The notes under the pieces: model-generated
What the model saw: the letters and a program-made list of their open reading frames with translations, nothing else
Databases searched by the model: none
What the model was told of the DNA's origin: nothing
From: Urbifossiella limnaea
GTDB taxonomy: Bacteria; Planctomycetota; Planctomycetia; Gemmatales; Gemmataceae
Assembly: GCF_007747215.1 (NCBI RefSeq)
Contig: NZ_CP036273.1
Coordinates: forward strand, 6,928,322 to 6,992,321
Length of the DNA stretch: 64,000 nt
Direction: 5' to 3'
Made by a program: the position numbers and the translations under genes
Shown here: positions 14,083 to 22,400 of the stretch, one piece after another
Layout: each line of letters starts with the position of its first letter
Position numbering within the stretch: position 1 is the stretch's first letter

Positions 14083-16104
14083 ATGACCGACCCCGCCGTG
14101 CTCCTCCGGCAGGCCGCCGCCGAGCCGGCGGCCGACGCCGACCTCCTCCGCCGGTTCGCCGCCACCCGCGACGCCGCGGCGTTCGCCGAACTCGTCCGCC
14201 GGCACGGGCCGGTCGTGCTCGCCGCCTGCCGCCGCGGCGTCCGCCACCACCACGACGCCGACGACGCCTTCCAGGCCGTCTTCCTCGTGCTGGCGCGCCG
14301 GGCCGGCTCGCTCCGCAACCCGGCGCTGCTCGGCAACTGGCTGTACCGCGTCGCCGTCGGCGTCGCCCGCAACGCCCGCCGCGCCGCGGCCCGGCGGCGG
14401 GCCCGGGAGGTACAAGCCGTGAACGTCCCCGAGCCCGCCGCCCCCGCCGACGCCCCGAGCGACCTCGGCCCCGTGCTCGACGAGGAACTGGACAAGCTGC
14501 CGGCGTGGTACCGCGACGCCGTCGTCCTGTGCGACCTGCGCGGGCTGTCGCGGGCCGACGCCGCGGCGCGGCTCGGCGTGCCGCCCGGCACGCTGGCGAG
14601 CCGGCTCGACGGCGGGCGGAAGCGGCTCGCGGCCCGGCTCGCGCGGCGCGGCGTGGCGCCGGCGGTGGCAGCCGGTTTGATCGGCGGGCGGGCGGCGGCG
14701 GTTCCCGAATCCTTGCTCTTGAAAACGTGCGGGCTGGTCGCCGACTGGGCCGCCGGCGGCGTGGTGCCGGCGGCGGTGCGGCGGCTCGCCCGCGGAGGGT
14801 CGGCGATGAAGACCGTGTTGCTCGGCGGCGCCGTCGCCCTCACGCTGGCCGCCGGGGTCGCCCTGGCTGCCGGGGTCGCGCAGCCGCCGGACGCTCCGCC
14901 GGCGCCCCCCGCGGTGGCGCAGCCGGACGCGCCCCCGAGGCCGGCCGTCGCCGAGCAGCCGGCGCCGCCGAAGTTCGCCGCCCCGCGGTTGCAGCGGACG
15001 CAGGAGGTGCCGCTGAAGTCGGTGGCCGGCGCGGCGTGGAGTCCGGACGGCACGTGGCTCGCGCTCACCGGTTCGGCGGCCGCGGACTCGGGGGAGAACA
15101 CGCTGGTCGTGCTCGCCCCGGCCGACCCGCAGATGAGGCCGTGGGTGGGGCCGCTCCCGCCGCAGACGCAGCTGGTCGGCTTCACCCCCGACGGCAAGTC
15201 GCTCCTGACCGCGACCCGCGAGACGGGCCTCATCAGCGCCGAGCACACGCTGCAGCGGTACGGCGTGGCGCGGGTCGATCTGACGACCCAGCCGACCGGC
15301 CCGCGGCAGGTCGCCGTCAAGGGCGATGCCGAGTCACGCGGGGCGGTGCCCGACGGCGGCGAGCGGCTGACGCCGACCGGCCCGCAGGACGTGCGCTTCC
15401 TGGTGCGCACGCCGACCCGGGTGACGGTGTGGCACGCCGACCCGCGGTTTGAGGCGCGGTGGCCGCTCGGCGCCTTCGACGGCACGTTCTCCGACGTGCG
15501 GCTGACGCCGGACGGGCGGCGCGTGCTGGCCCACGCGGGGCAGGGGGTGATCGAGGGGTACGACGCGGCGACGGGGAAGCAGCTGTGGGCGACGGCGCCG
15601 GCGGCGAAGCGGCCGGAGATGACGCTCCTCCGGACCGGCCTCTCGATGGAGGACTCGCTCCGCTTCCCGGGGCTCGTGGTCGGCCTGTCGGGCGACGGGC
15701 GGCGGGCGGTGCTGGCGCGCGGCCGGCAGACGCCGGTGCTGGTGCTCGACCTGGACGCGGGGAAGGCGCTGCCGCTGCCGGCGGAGCTGGAGCTGATTCT
15801 GCCGATGGCGGCGGTGGCCGTGTCGGGCGACGGCCGGCTGGCGGCGCTCGGCTACACCCCGCTGACGCCGCTGGAGGTGACGGAGCGGCCGAAGGGCGGG
15901 CCGCCGATCGCGGTCCCGACGCACGCGCCGGGTTCGCCGCGGCTGACGGTGTGGGAGACGGCGACGGGGAACGTGCTGCGGACGTGGGACGGGCGGGCCG
16001 GCGGGTTGGCGTTCCACCCGTCGCGGCCGGTGCTGGCGGTGCTGGAGGCGCACCGCGGCAACACCCGGCTGGGCCTGTGGGACTTCACCCCGGCGCCCGA
16101 GTGA
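14083..16104 (+). CDS. ECF sigma factor fused to a membrane segment and WD40-like propeller
   Basis: 673 residues. Residues 1-190 are an ECF sigma factor: region 2 is FAELVRRHGPVVLAACRRGV and DADDAFQAVFLVLARRAGSL; region 4 is LPAWYRDAVVLCDLRGLSRADAAARLG. A single hydrophobic helix follows at about 245-268 (VLLGGAVALTLAAGVALAAGVA), then a Pro/Ala linker. From about 305 on there are propeller-like repeats (GAAWSPDGTWLALTGS, LVGFTPDGKSLLTAT, VRLTPDGRRVLAHAGQ, VAVSGDGRLAALGY, GLAFHPSRPVLAVL). Such membrane-bound sigma-WD40 fusions are known from planctomycetes. The propeller is probably outside the cytoplasm, as a sensor or tether, and release might require cleavage. No separate anti-sigma gene is next to it. 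Confidence 0.88.
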   Translation: MTDPAVLLRQAAAEPAADADLLRRFAATRDAAAFAELVRRHGPVVLAACRRGVRHHHDADDAFQAVFLVLARRAGSLRNPALLGNWLYRVAVGVARNARRAAARRRAREVQAVNVPEPAAPADAPSDLGPVLDEELDKLPAWYRDAVVLCDLRGLSRADAAARLGVPPGTLASRLDGGRKRLAARLARRGVAPAVAAGLIGGRAAAVPESLLLKTCGLVADWAAGGVVPAAVRRLARGGSAMKTVLLGGAVALTLAAGVALAAGVAQPPDAPPAPPAVAQPDAPPRPAVAEQPAPPKFAAPRLQRTQEVPLKSVAGAAWSPDGTWLALTGSAAADSGENTLVVLAPADPQMRPWVGPLPPQTQLVGFTPDGKSLLTATRETGLISAEHTLQRYGVARVDLTTQPTGPRQVAVKGDAESRGAVPDGGERLTPTGPQDVRFLVRTPTRVTVWHADPRFEARWPLGAFDGTFSDVRLTPDGRRVLAHAGQGVIEGYDAATGKQLWATAPAAKRPEMTLLRTGLSMEDSLRFPGLVVGLSGDGRRAVLARGRQTPVLVLDLDAGKALPLPAELELILPMAAVAVSGDGRLAALGYTPLTPLEVTERPKGGPPIAVPTHAPGSPRLTVWETATGNVLRTWDGRAGGLAFHPSRPVLAVLEAHRGNTRLGLWDFTPAPE

Positions 16105-16131
16105 CGGCGATGGGGGCTGGGGATTGGGGCC

Positions 16132-16204
16132 GGCCGCTAGGCCGGGGCGCGAGCCCCGTCGCGTGTCCGAAGCCCGACGGGGCTCGCGCCCCGGCCTAAC
16201 GGCC
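16132..16204. terminator. Large GC-rich hairpin between sigma-WD40 and next gene
   Basis: Arms 16132-16161 and 16175-16204 are complementary over 30 bases with one mismatch, around a 13-base loop. There is no U-tract on either side. It could act as a terminator for 14083-16104 or as a REP-like element. Its placement in a 193-bp gap right after a stop favours a 3' end function. Confidence 0.6.
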
Positions 16205-16242
16205 AACCGAATTCCGCGGGCGCACCCGGCGGCGGTTCCTGG

Positions 16243-16272
16243 TTGACACCCCGGCGCGGGCCGTCTTACCAT
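16243..16272 (+). promoter_or_regulatory. Sigma-70-like promoter for the secreted protein gene
   Basis: TTGACA at 16243-16248, an 18-bp spacer, and TACCAT at 16267-16272. The start codon follows 25 bases after the -10 box. A perfect -35 in this GC-rich setting is notable. Confidence 0.6.
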
Positions 16273-16297
16273 CACGCGTGTCGCCGGAGACCACGCC

Positions 16298-17014
16298 GTG
16301 AGCCGCCGCCCGTTCGTCGCCGCCGGCCTCCTGTTCCTGACCGCCGCGGCCGTCGGCCAGCCCGACCCGGCCGACCCCGTCACCCAGGCGCTCGCGAAGG
16401 CCCAGGACGAGTACGTCGCCGCCACCGGCAAGGCGCAGGAGAAGCTGCTCGCGGCCTTCGCCGCGCAGCAGAAGGCGCTCGAGGACACCAGGAAGCTCAA
16501 GGTCGCCGACCAGATCCGCCTCCTCGACCAGGTGAAGGCCGAGCGGAAGGCGTTCGAGGCGAGCCCGGCCGCGCTCCCCGCGTCGGCGGTGATGCGGCCG
16601 GCGCTGGTCGACTACCAGGCGAAGCTGGTGGCGGCGCGGAAGAGGTGCGAGGCGGCGTTCGACAAGGCGGCCGAAGACTACCGCGACCGCAAGAACCTGG
16701 ACGCGGCCCGGGCCGTGCTGGCGCGGAAGGCCGAGTTCTTCGCCGCCGCGTCGCCGGCCGACCAGCGCGTGGAGTGGGTCGGCAAGAAGAAGGCGTTCCG
16801 CAAGAACGACAAGGGCCTGTGGTACGAGCGGAACGAGCAGGGGCTGTTCTTCGTGTTCGACGAGGCGGGCCGGACGCCGGAGGTGATCGAAATCCTCCGC
16901 GTCGGCCCGCCGCGGGTGGCGGTGCGGCTGTACGCCGACCGGGCCACGATGTCGGTGAACAAGGGCGAGTGGCTGCCGCTGGACGACGGCGCCTGGGTCG
17001 CGCCCAAGCAATGA
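16298..17014 (+). CDS. Secreted hypothetical protein with coiled-coil middle
   Basis: 238 residues from GTG 16298, preceded by a good promoter. A signal peptide is visible (RRPFVAAGLLFLTAAAVGQ, cleavage probably after the AVG-Q region). The middle is alanine- and lysine-rich and likely helical (ALAKAQDEYVAATGKAQEKL, ALEDTRKLKVADQIRLLDQV). The C-terminal 60 residues form a compact beta-rich unit (GLWYERNEQGLFFVFDEAGR, then VAVRLYADRATMSVNKGEWL). I do not recognise the family. It meets the convergent isomerase gene 9 bp away. Confidence 0.75.
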   Translation: MSRRPFVAAGLLFLTAAAVGQPDPADPVTQALAKAQDEYVAATGKAQEKLLAAFAAQQKALEDTRKLKVADQIRLLDQVKAERKAFEASPAALPASAVMRPALVDYQAKLVAARKRCEAAFDKAAEDYRDRKNLDAARAVLARKAEFFAAASPADQRVEWVGKKKAFRKNDKGLWYERNEQGLFFVFDEAGRTPEVIEILRVGPPRVAVRLYADRATMSVNKGEWLPLDDGAWVAPKQ

Positions 17015-17023
17015 CCGCCGCGC

Positions 17024-17941
17024 TCACACGTCGCACAGCCGCACCGCCTGCCGCAGCCCTTCGAGCGGGTTGCGCGTCGGGATGAACTCCTGCCCGACGT
17101 AGCCGGTGTACCCGACCGCGAGCAGCTTCCGCATGACGGCCGGGTAGTTCACCTCCTGGTTCTCGTCGAGCTCGCCGCGGCCCGGCACCCCCGCCGTGTG
17201 GACGTGGCCGATGAGGTCCTTGTTCGCCTCGATGCGGCGGAGGATGTCGCCGTGCATCAGCTGCACGTGGTACACGTCGAACAGCAGCTTCACCCGCGGC
17301 GAGCCGAGCTTCTTGAGGATGTCGGTGCAGAAGTCGAGGTCGTCGCCCTGGTAGCCGGGGTGCCCCTTCATGGGGTCGGAGCCGTCGCGGGTGTTGAGGT
17401 GTTCGAGGCACACGGTGACGCCCTTCCGCTCGGCGTGGCGGGCGAGTTCCTTGAGCCCGGCGACGCAGTTCCGCTCGGCCTCGTCCCGGGGGATGGCGCC
17501 CGAGGCGGGGTCGTCGGGGTTCCGCCACTTGTAGCCGACGAAGGTGATGACGCTGGGGACGCGGGCGTCGGCGCAGGCGTCGATCATGCGGCCGGTGCGG
17601 TCGAGGTTCTCGGCGTGGAAGCCGGTGTTGTTGAACCCGCGCATGAACGGCGCGCCCGGCATGCCGTTGGGGGCGATGGCGCAGGCGAGCCCGTGCTTGC
17701 GGAGGACGGGCCAGTGCTCGGGGCCGACGATCTCGACGGACGGCACGCCGAGGAGCTTGGCGACTTCGCAGGTGCGTTCGATGTCCCAGCGCTCGGCGCG
17801 GGCGTTGAAGCACCAGAAGACGATGGACTGCCGGATGCGGCCGTTGCGGGCGGCGGGCGGGTCGGCGGCGTCGGCGGGTGCGGCGGCGACCCCGGCGGCG
17901 GCGGCGACGGCCCCCTGGAGGACCTGTCGGCGGTCGGGCAT
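17024..17941 (-). CDS. Tat-exported hydroxypyruvate isomerase-like TIM-barrel protein
   Basis: 305 residues. The N-terminus is a Tat-type signal with two arginines and an alanine-rich hydrophobic run (PDRRQVLQGAVAAAAGVAAA). The rest is an AP-endonuclease-2/xylose-isomerase-like barrel: the first metal Glu is in VTVCLEHLNTRDG, the metal His/Asp region in LLFDVYHVQLMHGD and IGHVHTAGVPGRGELDE, and the last Glu in GYVGQEFIP. This pattern is that of hydroxypyruvate isomerase (Hyi), which interconverts hydroxypyruvate and tartronate semialdehyde. Planctomycetes encode many exported barrel proteins of this kind, so the true substrate may be another sugar derivative. Confidence 0.8.
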   Translation of the reverse strand: MPDRRQVLQGAVAAAAGVAAAPADAADPPAARNGRIRQSIVFWCFNARAERWDIERTCEVAKLLGVPSVEIVGPEHWPVLRKHGLACAIAPNGMPGAPFMRGFNNTGFHAENLDRTGRMIDACADARVPSVITFVGYKWRNPDDPASGAIPRDEAERNCVAGLKELARHAERKGVTVCLEHLNTRDGSDPMKGHPGYQGDDLDFCTDILKKLGSPRVKLLFDVYHVQLMHGDILRRIEANKDLIGHVHTAGVPGRGELDENQEVNYPAVMRKLLAVGYTGYVGQEFIPTRNPLEGLRQAVRLCDV

Positions 17942-18028
17942 GGGAGCGGCTCCGGGAGAGGGTTGGGGGGCAGTATACCAGTCGGGTGCGGGTGGCGCGC
18001 GAACCCGATATTCGGCCGGCGGCTCCTC

Positions 18029-18057
18029 TTGTCGTGGGGGGGCGTGCGGATTAGGAT
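18029..18057 (+). promoter_or_regulatory. Promoter of tRNA-Asn
   Basis: TTGTCG at 18029-18034, a 17-bp spacer, and TAGGAT at 18052-18057. The mature tRNA begins 14 bases after the -10 box. The TTGTC -35 form also occurs in three other promoters in this window. Confidence 0.6.
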
Positions 18058-18070
18058 TTCAGCGACGGAT

Positions 18071-18142
18071 TCCTCTGTAGCTCAGCGGTAGAGCAGCCGG
18101 CTGTTAACCGGCGGGTCGTAGGTTCGAATCCTACCGGAGGAG
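18071..18142 (+). tRNA. tRNA-Asn (GTT)
   Basis: The acceptor arm TCCTCTG (18071) pairs with CGGAGGA (18135-18141, one G-T pair). The anticodon stem GCCGG/CCGGC holds the loop CTGTTAA with anticodon GTT. The T arm GTAGG-TTCGAAT-CCTAC is perfect. The length is 72 bases and CCA is not encoded. Confidence 0.97.
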
Positions 18143-18176
18143 CTCACAGCACGGTTGCGAACTCGCGCCGCTCGAT

Positions 18177-18475
18177 CAGTTAACACGGACACCCCGGGGA
18201 GAGACGCCCCGGGGTGTTCGCGTTTCTCGCCCTTGTTCCGCAAGGGTTTTGGGATTACGGGACGCGAGGGAAAGTCTCAGACCGGGCGGTCGGTTGGTGG
18301 GACGAGGAGTGGGGGTGAGGGCGGTTTCGGGGTGGGAGGGGCGGAAAGTCTCGCGCTCTCTGGAGAGTCGAGAGGCGTCAGTTAACAGGTTTGAGGCTTC
18401 AGTTAACAGGCCGAGAGGGCCACTTCGGCGGATCACCTTGAAAAGTAGGTGTCTCGCGCGTGTTAACTGGCGGGT
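18177..18475. repeat. Cluster of GTTAAC-centred repeats after tRNA-Asn
   Basis: CAGTTAACA occurs at 18177, 18379 and 18400. The copies at 18373-18389 and 18394-18410 agree at 16 of 17 positions with a 21-bp period. TGTTAACTGGCGGGT at 18461-18475 matches the tRNA anticodon-arm sequence 18102-18116 at 14 of 15 positions. The rest of 18218-18700 has no gene I can support and is lower in GC than its surroundings. It may be a worn integration site next to the tRNA. Confidence 0.55.
18189..18217. terminator. Perfect hairpin downstream of tRNA-Asn
   Basis: ACACCCCGGGG (18189-18199) pairs perfectly with CCCCGGGGTGT (18207-18217) around a 7-base loop, 47 bases after the tRNA. A short T run follows (TTCGCGTTTCTC). 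It is the likely tRNA terminator. Confidence 0.8.
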
Positions 18476-18700
18476 TGGGCGGCGATGGCAAGTTCGTCCC
18501 AATAACCCCTTCCGAGCCGCCTGGCGACGCTCTGGCGCTTAACAGAATAGAGGCGCGGGCATGGTATGAGTAATTCCGACGCCACAGAGCGTCGCCCCCC
18601 TCACGGAATTCTCCCGGGGTCGGGCAATCACCAGCAGATACGAAGCGGTCGCGCGGATCCTCCATCGAGCGGTGAGCGCCGACGAATTCCCCCTGCCGGG

Positions 18701-18729
18701 TTGTCCGCCGGGCCCGTCGCTGGTACGAT
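18701..18729 (+). promoter_or_regulatory. Promoter of the sigma factor/kinase genes
   Basis: TTGTCC at 18701-18706, a 17-bp spacer, and TACGAT at 18724-18729, with 36 bp to the ATG. The box and its flanks (from CTGCCGG to CTCGCC) are nearly repeated at 26371-26424. Confidence 0.65.
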
Positions 18730-18765
18730 CGCCCGGAACTCGCCACCCCCGCCCCGGCTCGCCCG

Positions 18766-19377
18766 ATGTCCCCCGACTCCGACTCCATCCTCCTCGGCCG
18801 CCTCAAAGCCGGCGACGACCCGGCCGCGGCCGCCGCCGTCTGGGAGCGGTACTTCGACCGGCTCGCCGGGCTGGCCCGCGGCCGGCTGTCGGCCCGGGCC
18901 CGGCGGGTGGCCGACGGGGAGGACGTGGCGCTCAGCGCGTTCGACAGCTTCTTCCGCGGGGTGGCCGGCGGCCGGTTCCCCCGGCTCGAGGACCGGGACG
19001 ACCTGTGGCAGGTGCTCGTCCTGCTGACCGAGCGGAAGGCGGTCGACCGGGCCCGGCGGGCCGGCGCGGCGAAGCGGGGCGGGGGGGCGGTCCGCGGGGA
19101 CTCGGTGTTCGCCGACCCGGACGGCGGGCCCGGCGGGCTCGACCAGCTCCCCGGCGGCGACCCCGACCCGGCGTTCGCCGCCCTGTTCGCCGACGAGTGC
19201 GACCGACTGCTCCACCGGCTGGCCGACCCGGATCTGGCTCAGCTGGCCCTCCTCAAGCTCGAGGGGCTGACGAACGAGGAGGCGGCGACCCGGATCGGCC
19301 GCACCCTCCGGTCGGTCCAGCGGAAGCTGGAGACGATCCGCAAGATCTGGGAGCAGGCCGCGGCCGATGACGTGTAG
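18766..19377 (+). CDS. ECF-type RNA polymerase sigma factor
   Basis: 203 residues. Region 2 lies in VWERYFDRLAGLARGRLSAR and EDVALSAFDSFFRGVAGGRF, and region 4 in ALLKLEGLTNEEAATRIGRT with SVQRKLETIRKIW. This compact form with a long glycine/aspartate linker is the type that sits next to Ser/Thr kinases in planctomycetes (ECF-Gob-like groups). The kinase gene starts 25 bp downstream, so one operon is likely: the kinase may control this sigma factor by phosphorylation, as shown or proposed for other ECF-STK pairs. A sigma-70-like promoter (18701) precedes it. Confidence 0.9.
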   Translation: MSPDSDSILLGRLKAGDDPAAAAAVWERYFDRLAGLARGRLSARARRVADGEDVALSAFDSFFRGVAGGRFPRLEDRDDLWQVLVLLTERKAVDRARRAGAAKRGGGAVRGDSVFADPDGGPGGLDQLPGGDPDPAFAALFADECDRLLHRLADPDLAQLALLKLEGLTNEEAATRIGRTLRSVQRKLETIRKIWEQAAADDV

Positions 19378-19402
19378 CAGCCTCGGTTTGCGAGGTAAAC
19401 CA

Positions 19403-22400
19403 ATGACCCACGACGCCCCGTCGCCCGGCCGGGACACCCTCCCGGCCGCCCTGCTGGTCCTGGTCGAGCAGCTGTGCGACCGGTTCGAGGACGCCCGGCG
19501 GGCGGACAAGCCCGTCGACCTCGCGGCGCTGTTACTCGAGGCCCCCGAGGCGGCCCGGCCGGCCCTGCTCCGGGAACTCCTCCACCTCGACCTGGCCTAC
19601 CGCCCGGGGGGCGACCGCGCCGCAGCCCGGGCCGAGTACCTGGCCCGGTTCCCGGACTACCCGGCGGTTGTCGAGGACGTGTTCCGGGGCCACCGCGAGG
19701 AGACTGCCGCCTTCGCCCCGGAGGGGGAGGCTACTCGGTGGTACGTGGCGGCACCGGCCGACGCCACGCGCGACGCCGGGGCGGACGGCTCGACGAAAGC
19801 GGATCACCCGGCGGCGGCCGACCTCCCCCGCGTCCCCGGGTACGCGGTGGAGGAGGCGATCGGGCGGGGGGCGATGGGGGTGGTGTACCGGGCCCGGCAG
19901 CTCGGGCTGAACCGGGTGGTGGCGATCAAGACGACCCGCGGGCCGGCGAGCGACGACCCGAAGCTGCTGATCCGGTTCCTGGCCGAGGCCGAGGCGGCGG
20001 CGGCCGTCGACCACCCGCACGTGGCGCGGGTGTACGACTTCGGCCAGACCGGCGGCCGGCCGTTCATCGCCCTCGAGTACTGCCCCGCCGGCACCCTCGC
20101 CGACCGCCTCGCCCCGCCCCCCGAGACCGAGGGCGGGGGACGGACGGAGTGGCGGCTGAACCCGGGTGTGGCGGCCGGGCTGGTCGCGAAGATCGCCCGT
20201 GGCGTGGCGGCGGCGCACGACCTCGGGATCGTGCACCGCGACCTGAAGCCCGGTAACGTGCTGTTCGACGCGGCCGGGGAGCCCAAGGTGGCCGACTTCG
20301 GGCTGGCCAAGGTTGGGGGCGGCAGCGACCTGACCCACACCCACGCGGTGATGGGGACGCCGGCGTACATGGCCCCGGAGCAGGCGGCCGGGCGGACGAA
20401 GTTCGCCGGCCCGGCGGCCGACGTGTGGTCCCTCGGGGTCGTCCTGTACGAGTGCCTGACGGGATCTCGGCCGTTCACCGGGGCGGACACCGCGGAGGTC
20501 CTCCAGGCGGTCGCGAGCCACACCCCCCCGCCGCCCCGGGCGGTGAACCCCGCGGTCCCGCGCGACCTCGACCTGCTCGTGCGGAAGTGCCTGGAGAAGG
20601 ACGCCCGGGATCGGTACCCGACGGCGGCCGAGTTGGCCGACGACCTGGAGCGGTTCGCCCGCGGCGAGCCGGTCTCGGCCCGCCCGGTGGGGGCGGCCGA
20701 GCGGGCGTGGAAGTGGGCGCGGCGGAACCCCGGGCGGGCGGCGCTCGTCGGCCTCGTCTCGGCCCTGGGCGTGGCGATCATGGTCGGCGGGGTGGTCGCG
20801 TCGGCCGTCTTCCGCCAGCAGAGGGACGATGTCGCCGACAAGGAGAAGGAGGTTCGGACGGAACGGGACCGGGTGGTGGCGGCCGAGGCCGAGGGCCGCG
20901 AGAAACTGTACCAGGCGGTGGTGGCCGAGGCGCGGGGTACCCGGATGAGCCGGAAGATCGGCCAGCGGTGGGGCGCCCTCGACGCGGTGACCCGCGCCCG
21001 GGACGTGCTGGCCACACTCGACTTGCCGGACGCCGAGCGGGCCCGCCGCCGGCTCGACCTGCGCAACGAGGCGATCGCCGCCCTCGCCCTGCCCGACGTC
21101 CGCACCCTCCCGCAGTGGGTCACCATCCCGCCGGGGGGGCAAGGCGAACAGTACTCCTGGTCTCCCACGCCGGACGGTCGGTTCGCGGCGGTCTGTGTCA
21201 AGGGCAGGCTCAGCATTCGTCGGATCGCGGACGACCCGGAGCGGGCGGTCGAGGTCGATCACCTCGACCTCGAGGCTAGTATCGCGTTCTGGAGCGAGGA
21301 CGGCCGTTACCTGATGGTGGCCGCGTGGAAGCCGAAAGACCGGGGCGAAAATGAAAAGACGGTGGGTGTATGGATCTGGGACGGGGTCAAACTCTCCAGC
21401 GTGATCCCCCCACGGCCCACCAACTCGATTGAGATTCAGTACGGCTTTGCCCCCGACGGCACAGCCTACATCGAGGCGAACGCCGGCGTCGTCCGCACGT
21501 ACGAACTCCCGTCCGGGCGGCCGCTCGCGCAGACCAACGTCGCCGCGCAGAATTACGCGCTAACCGTCGCGCTGATCCCCTTTCACCGCACCCGACCGTT
21601 CGCTTACCTGATGGGGGACCGTCAGGTGTCCATTTTCGACTGGAAACGCGGTGAGGTGGTTGGCACCACGGCGGCGGGAATCCCGACCGCTTCCTCGCTC
21701 GTTGTCCATCCGGATGGGGATCTCCTCTACGTGTCGACGACAGGCACCGTCGTCGCCTGGTCGCTCGCCCACAACCGCGAACGCTTCCGGATGCCCCACG
21801 ATGACAACGGAATGAGGCTGCGGTTGAACCCGGCCGGCGACGTGCTGATGGGCAACGGTTGGGCGTTGCGCACCCATTACTGGGATCCCTACACCGGCCA
21901 CGAACTGTTCCGACACAACGGCTCTGGTACCTCCATGATCCTGCCGGATGACCGGATCCTCGGAATATCCGCCGCCGAAATCGGGGCCTCTCGCATCCAG
22001 ATGAAGCAGTTCAACCCAGGTCGCGAGTTCCGCACCCTGCACTATCGAGACGGATCCCCCACCAAGAGTGTCGGCAACCCATTGAGTGCTCACCCCGGAG
22101 GGCGACTGCTCGCAGTAGGTCCCTCGACCGGCACGAGTCTGTTCGATCTGGTCACCGGGAGCGAGCGGATCTCGGGCCTGTCCGGAGCGGGCGCGAGCTA
22201 CTTCAACGCGAAGGGCGAGTTGTTCGTCCCCACCACCGGGCGGTACGCGGTGTGGCCGACCTCCACGGGTGAAACCACGGCGACCCGCTTCGTCATCGGG
22301 CCCCCGTCGGCACTACCGGCGGACATCTCCACGAACAACATCGTGATGCACAGCCGGGATGGTACTGTCGTCGTCGGGTCGAACCTCGAAGGCGGCGTGG

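Noticed and set aside
13113-15452. A 779-residue plus-strand reading frame
   Set aside because: It overlaps the sigma-WD40 gene in another frame and is almost pure Arg/Ala/Gly/Pro, a GC-rich shadow.
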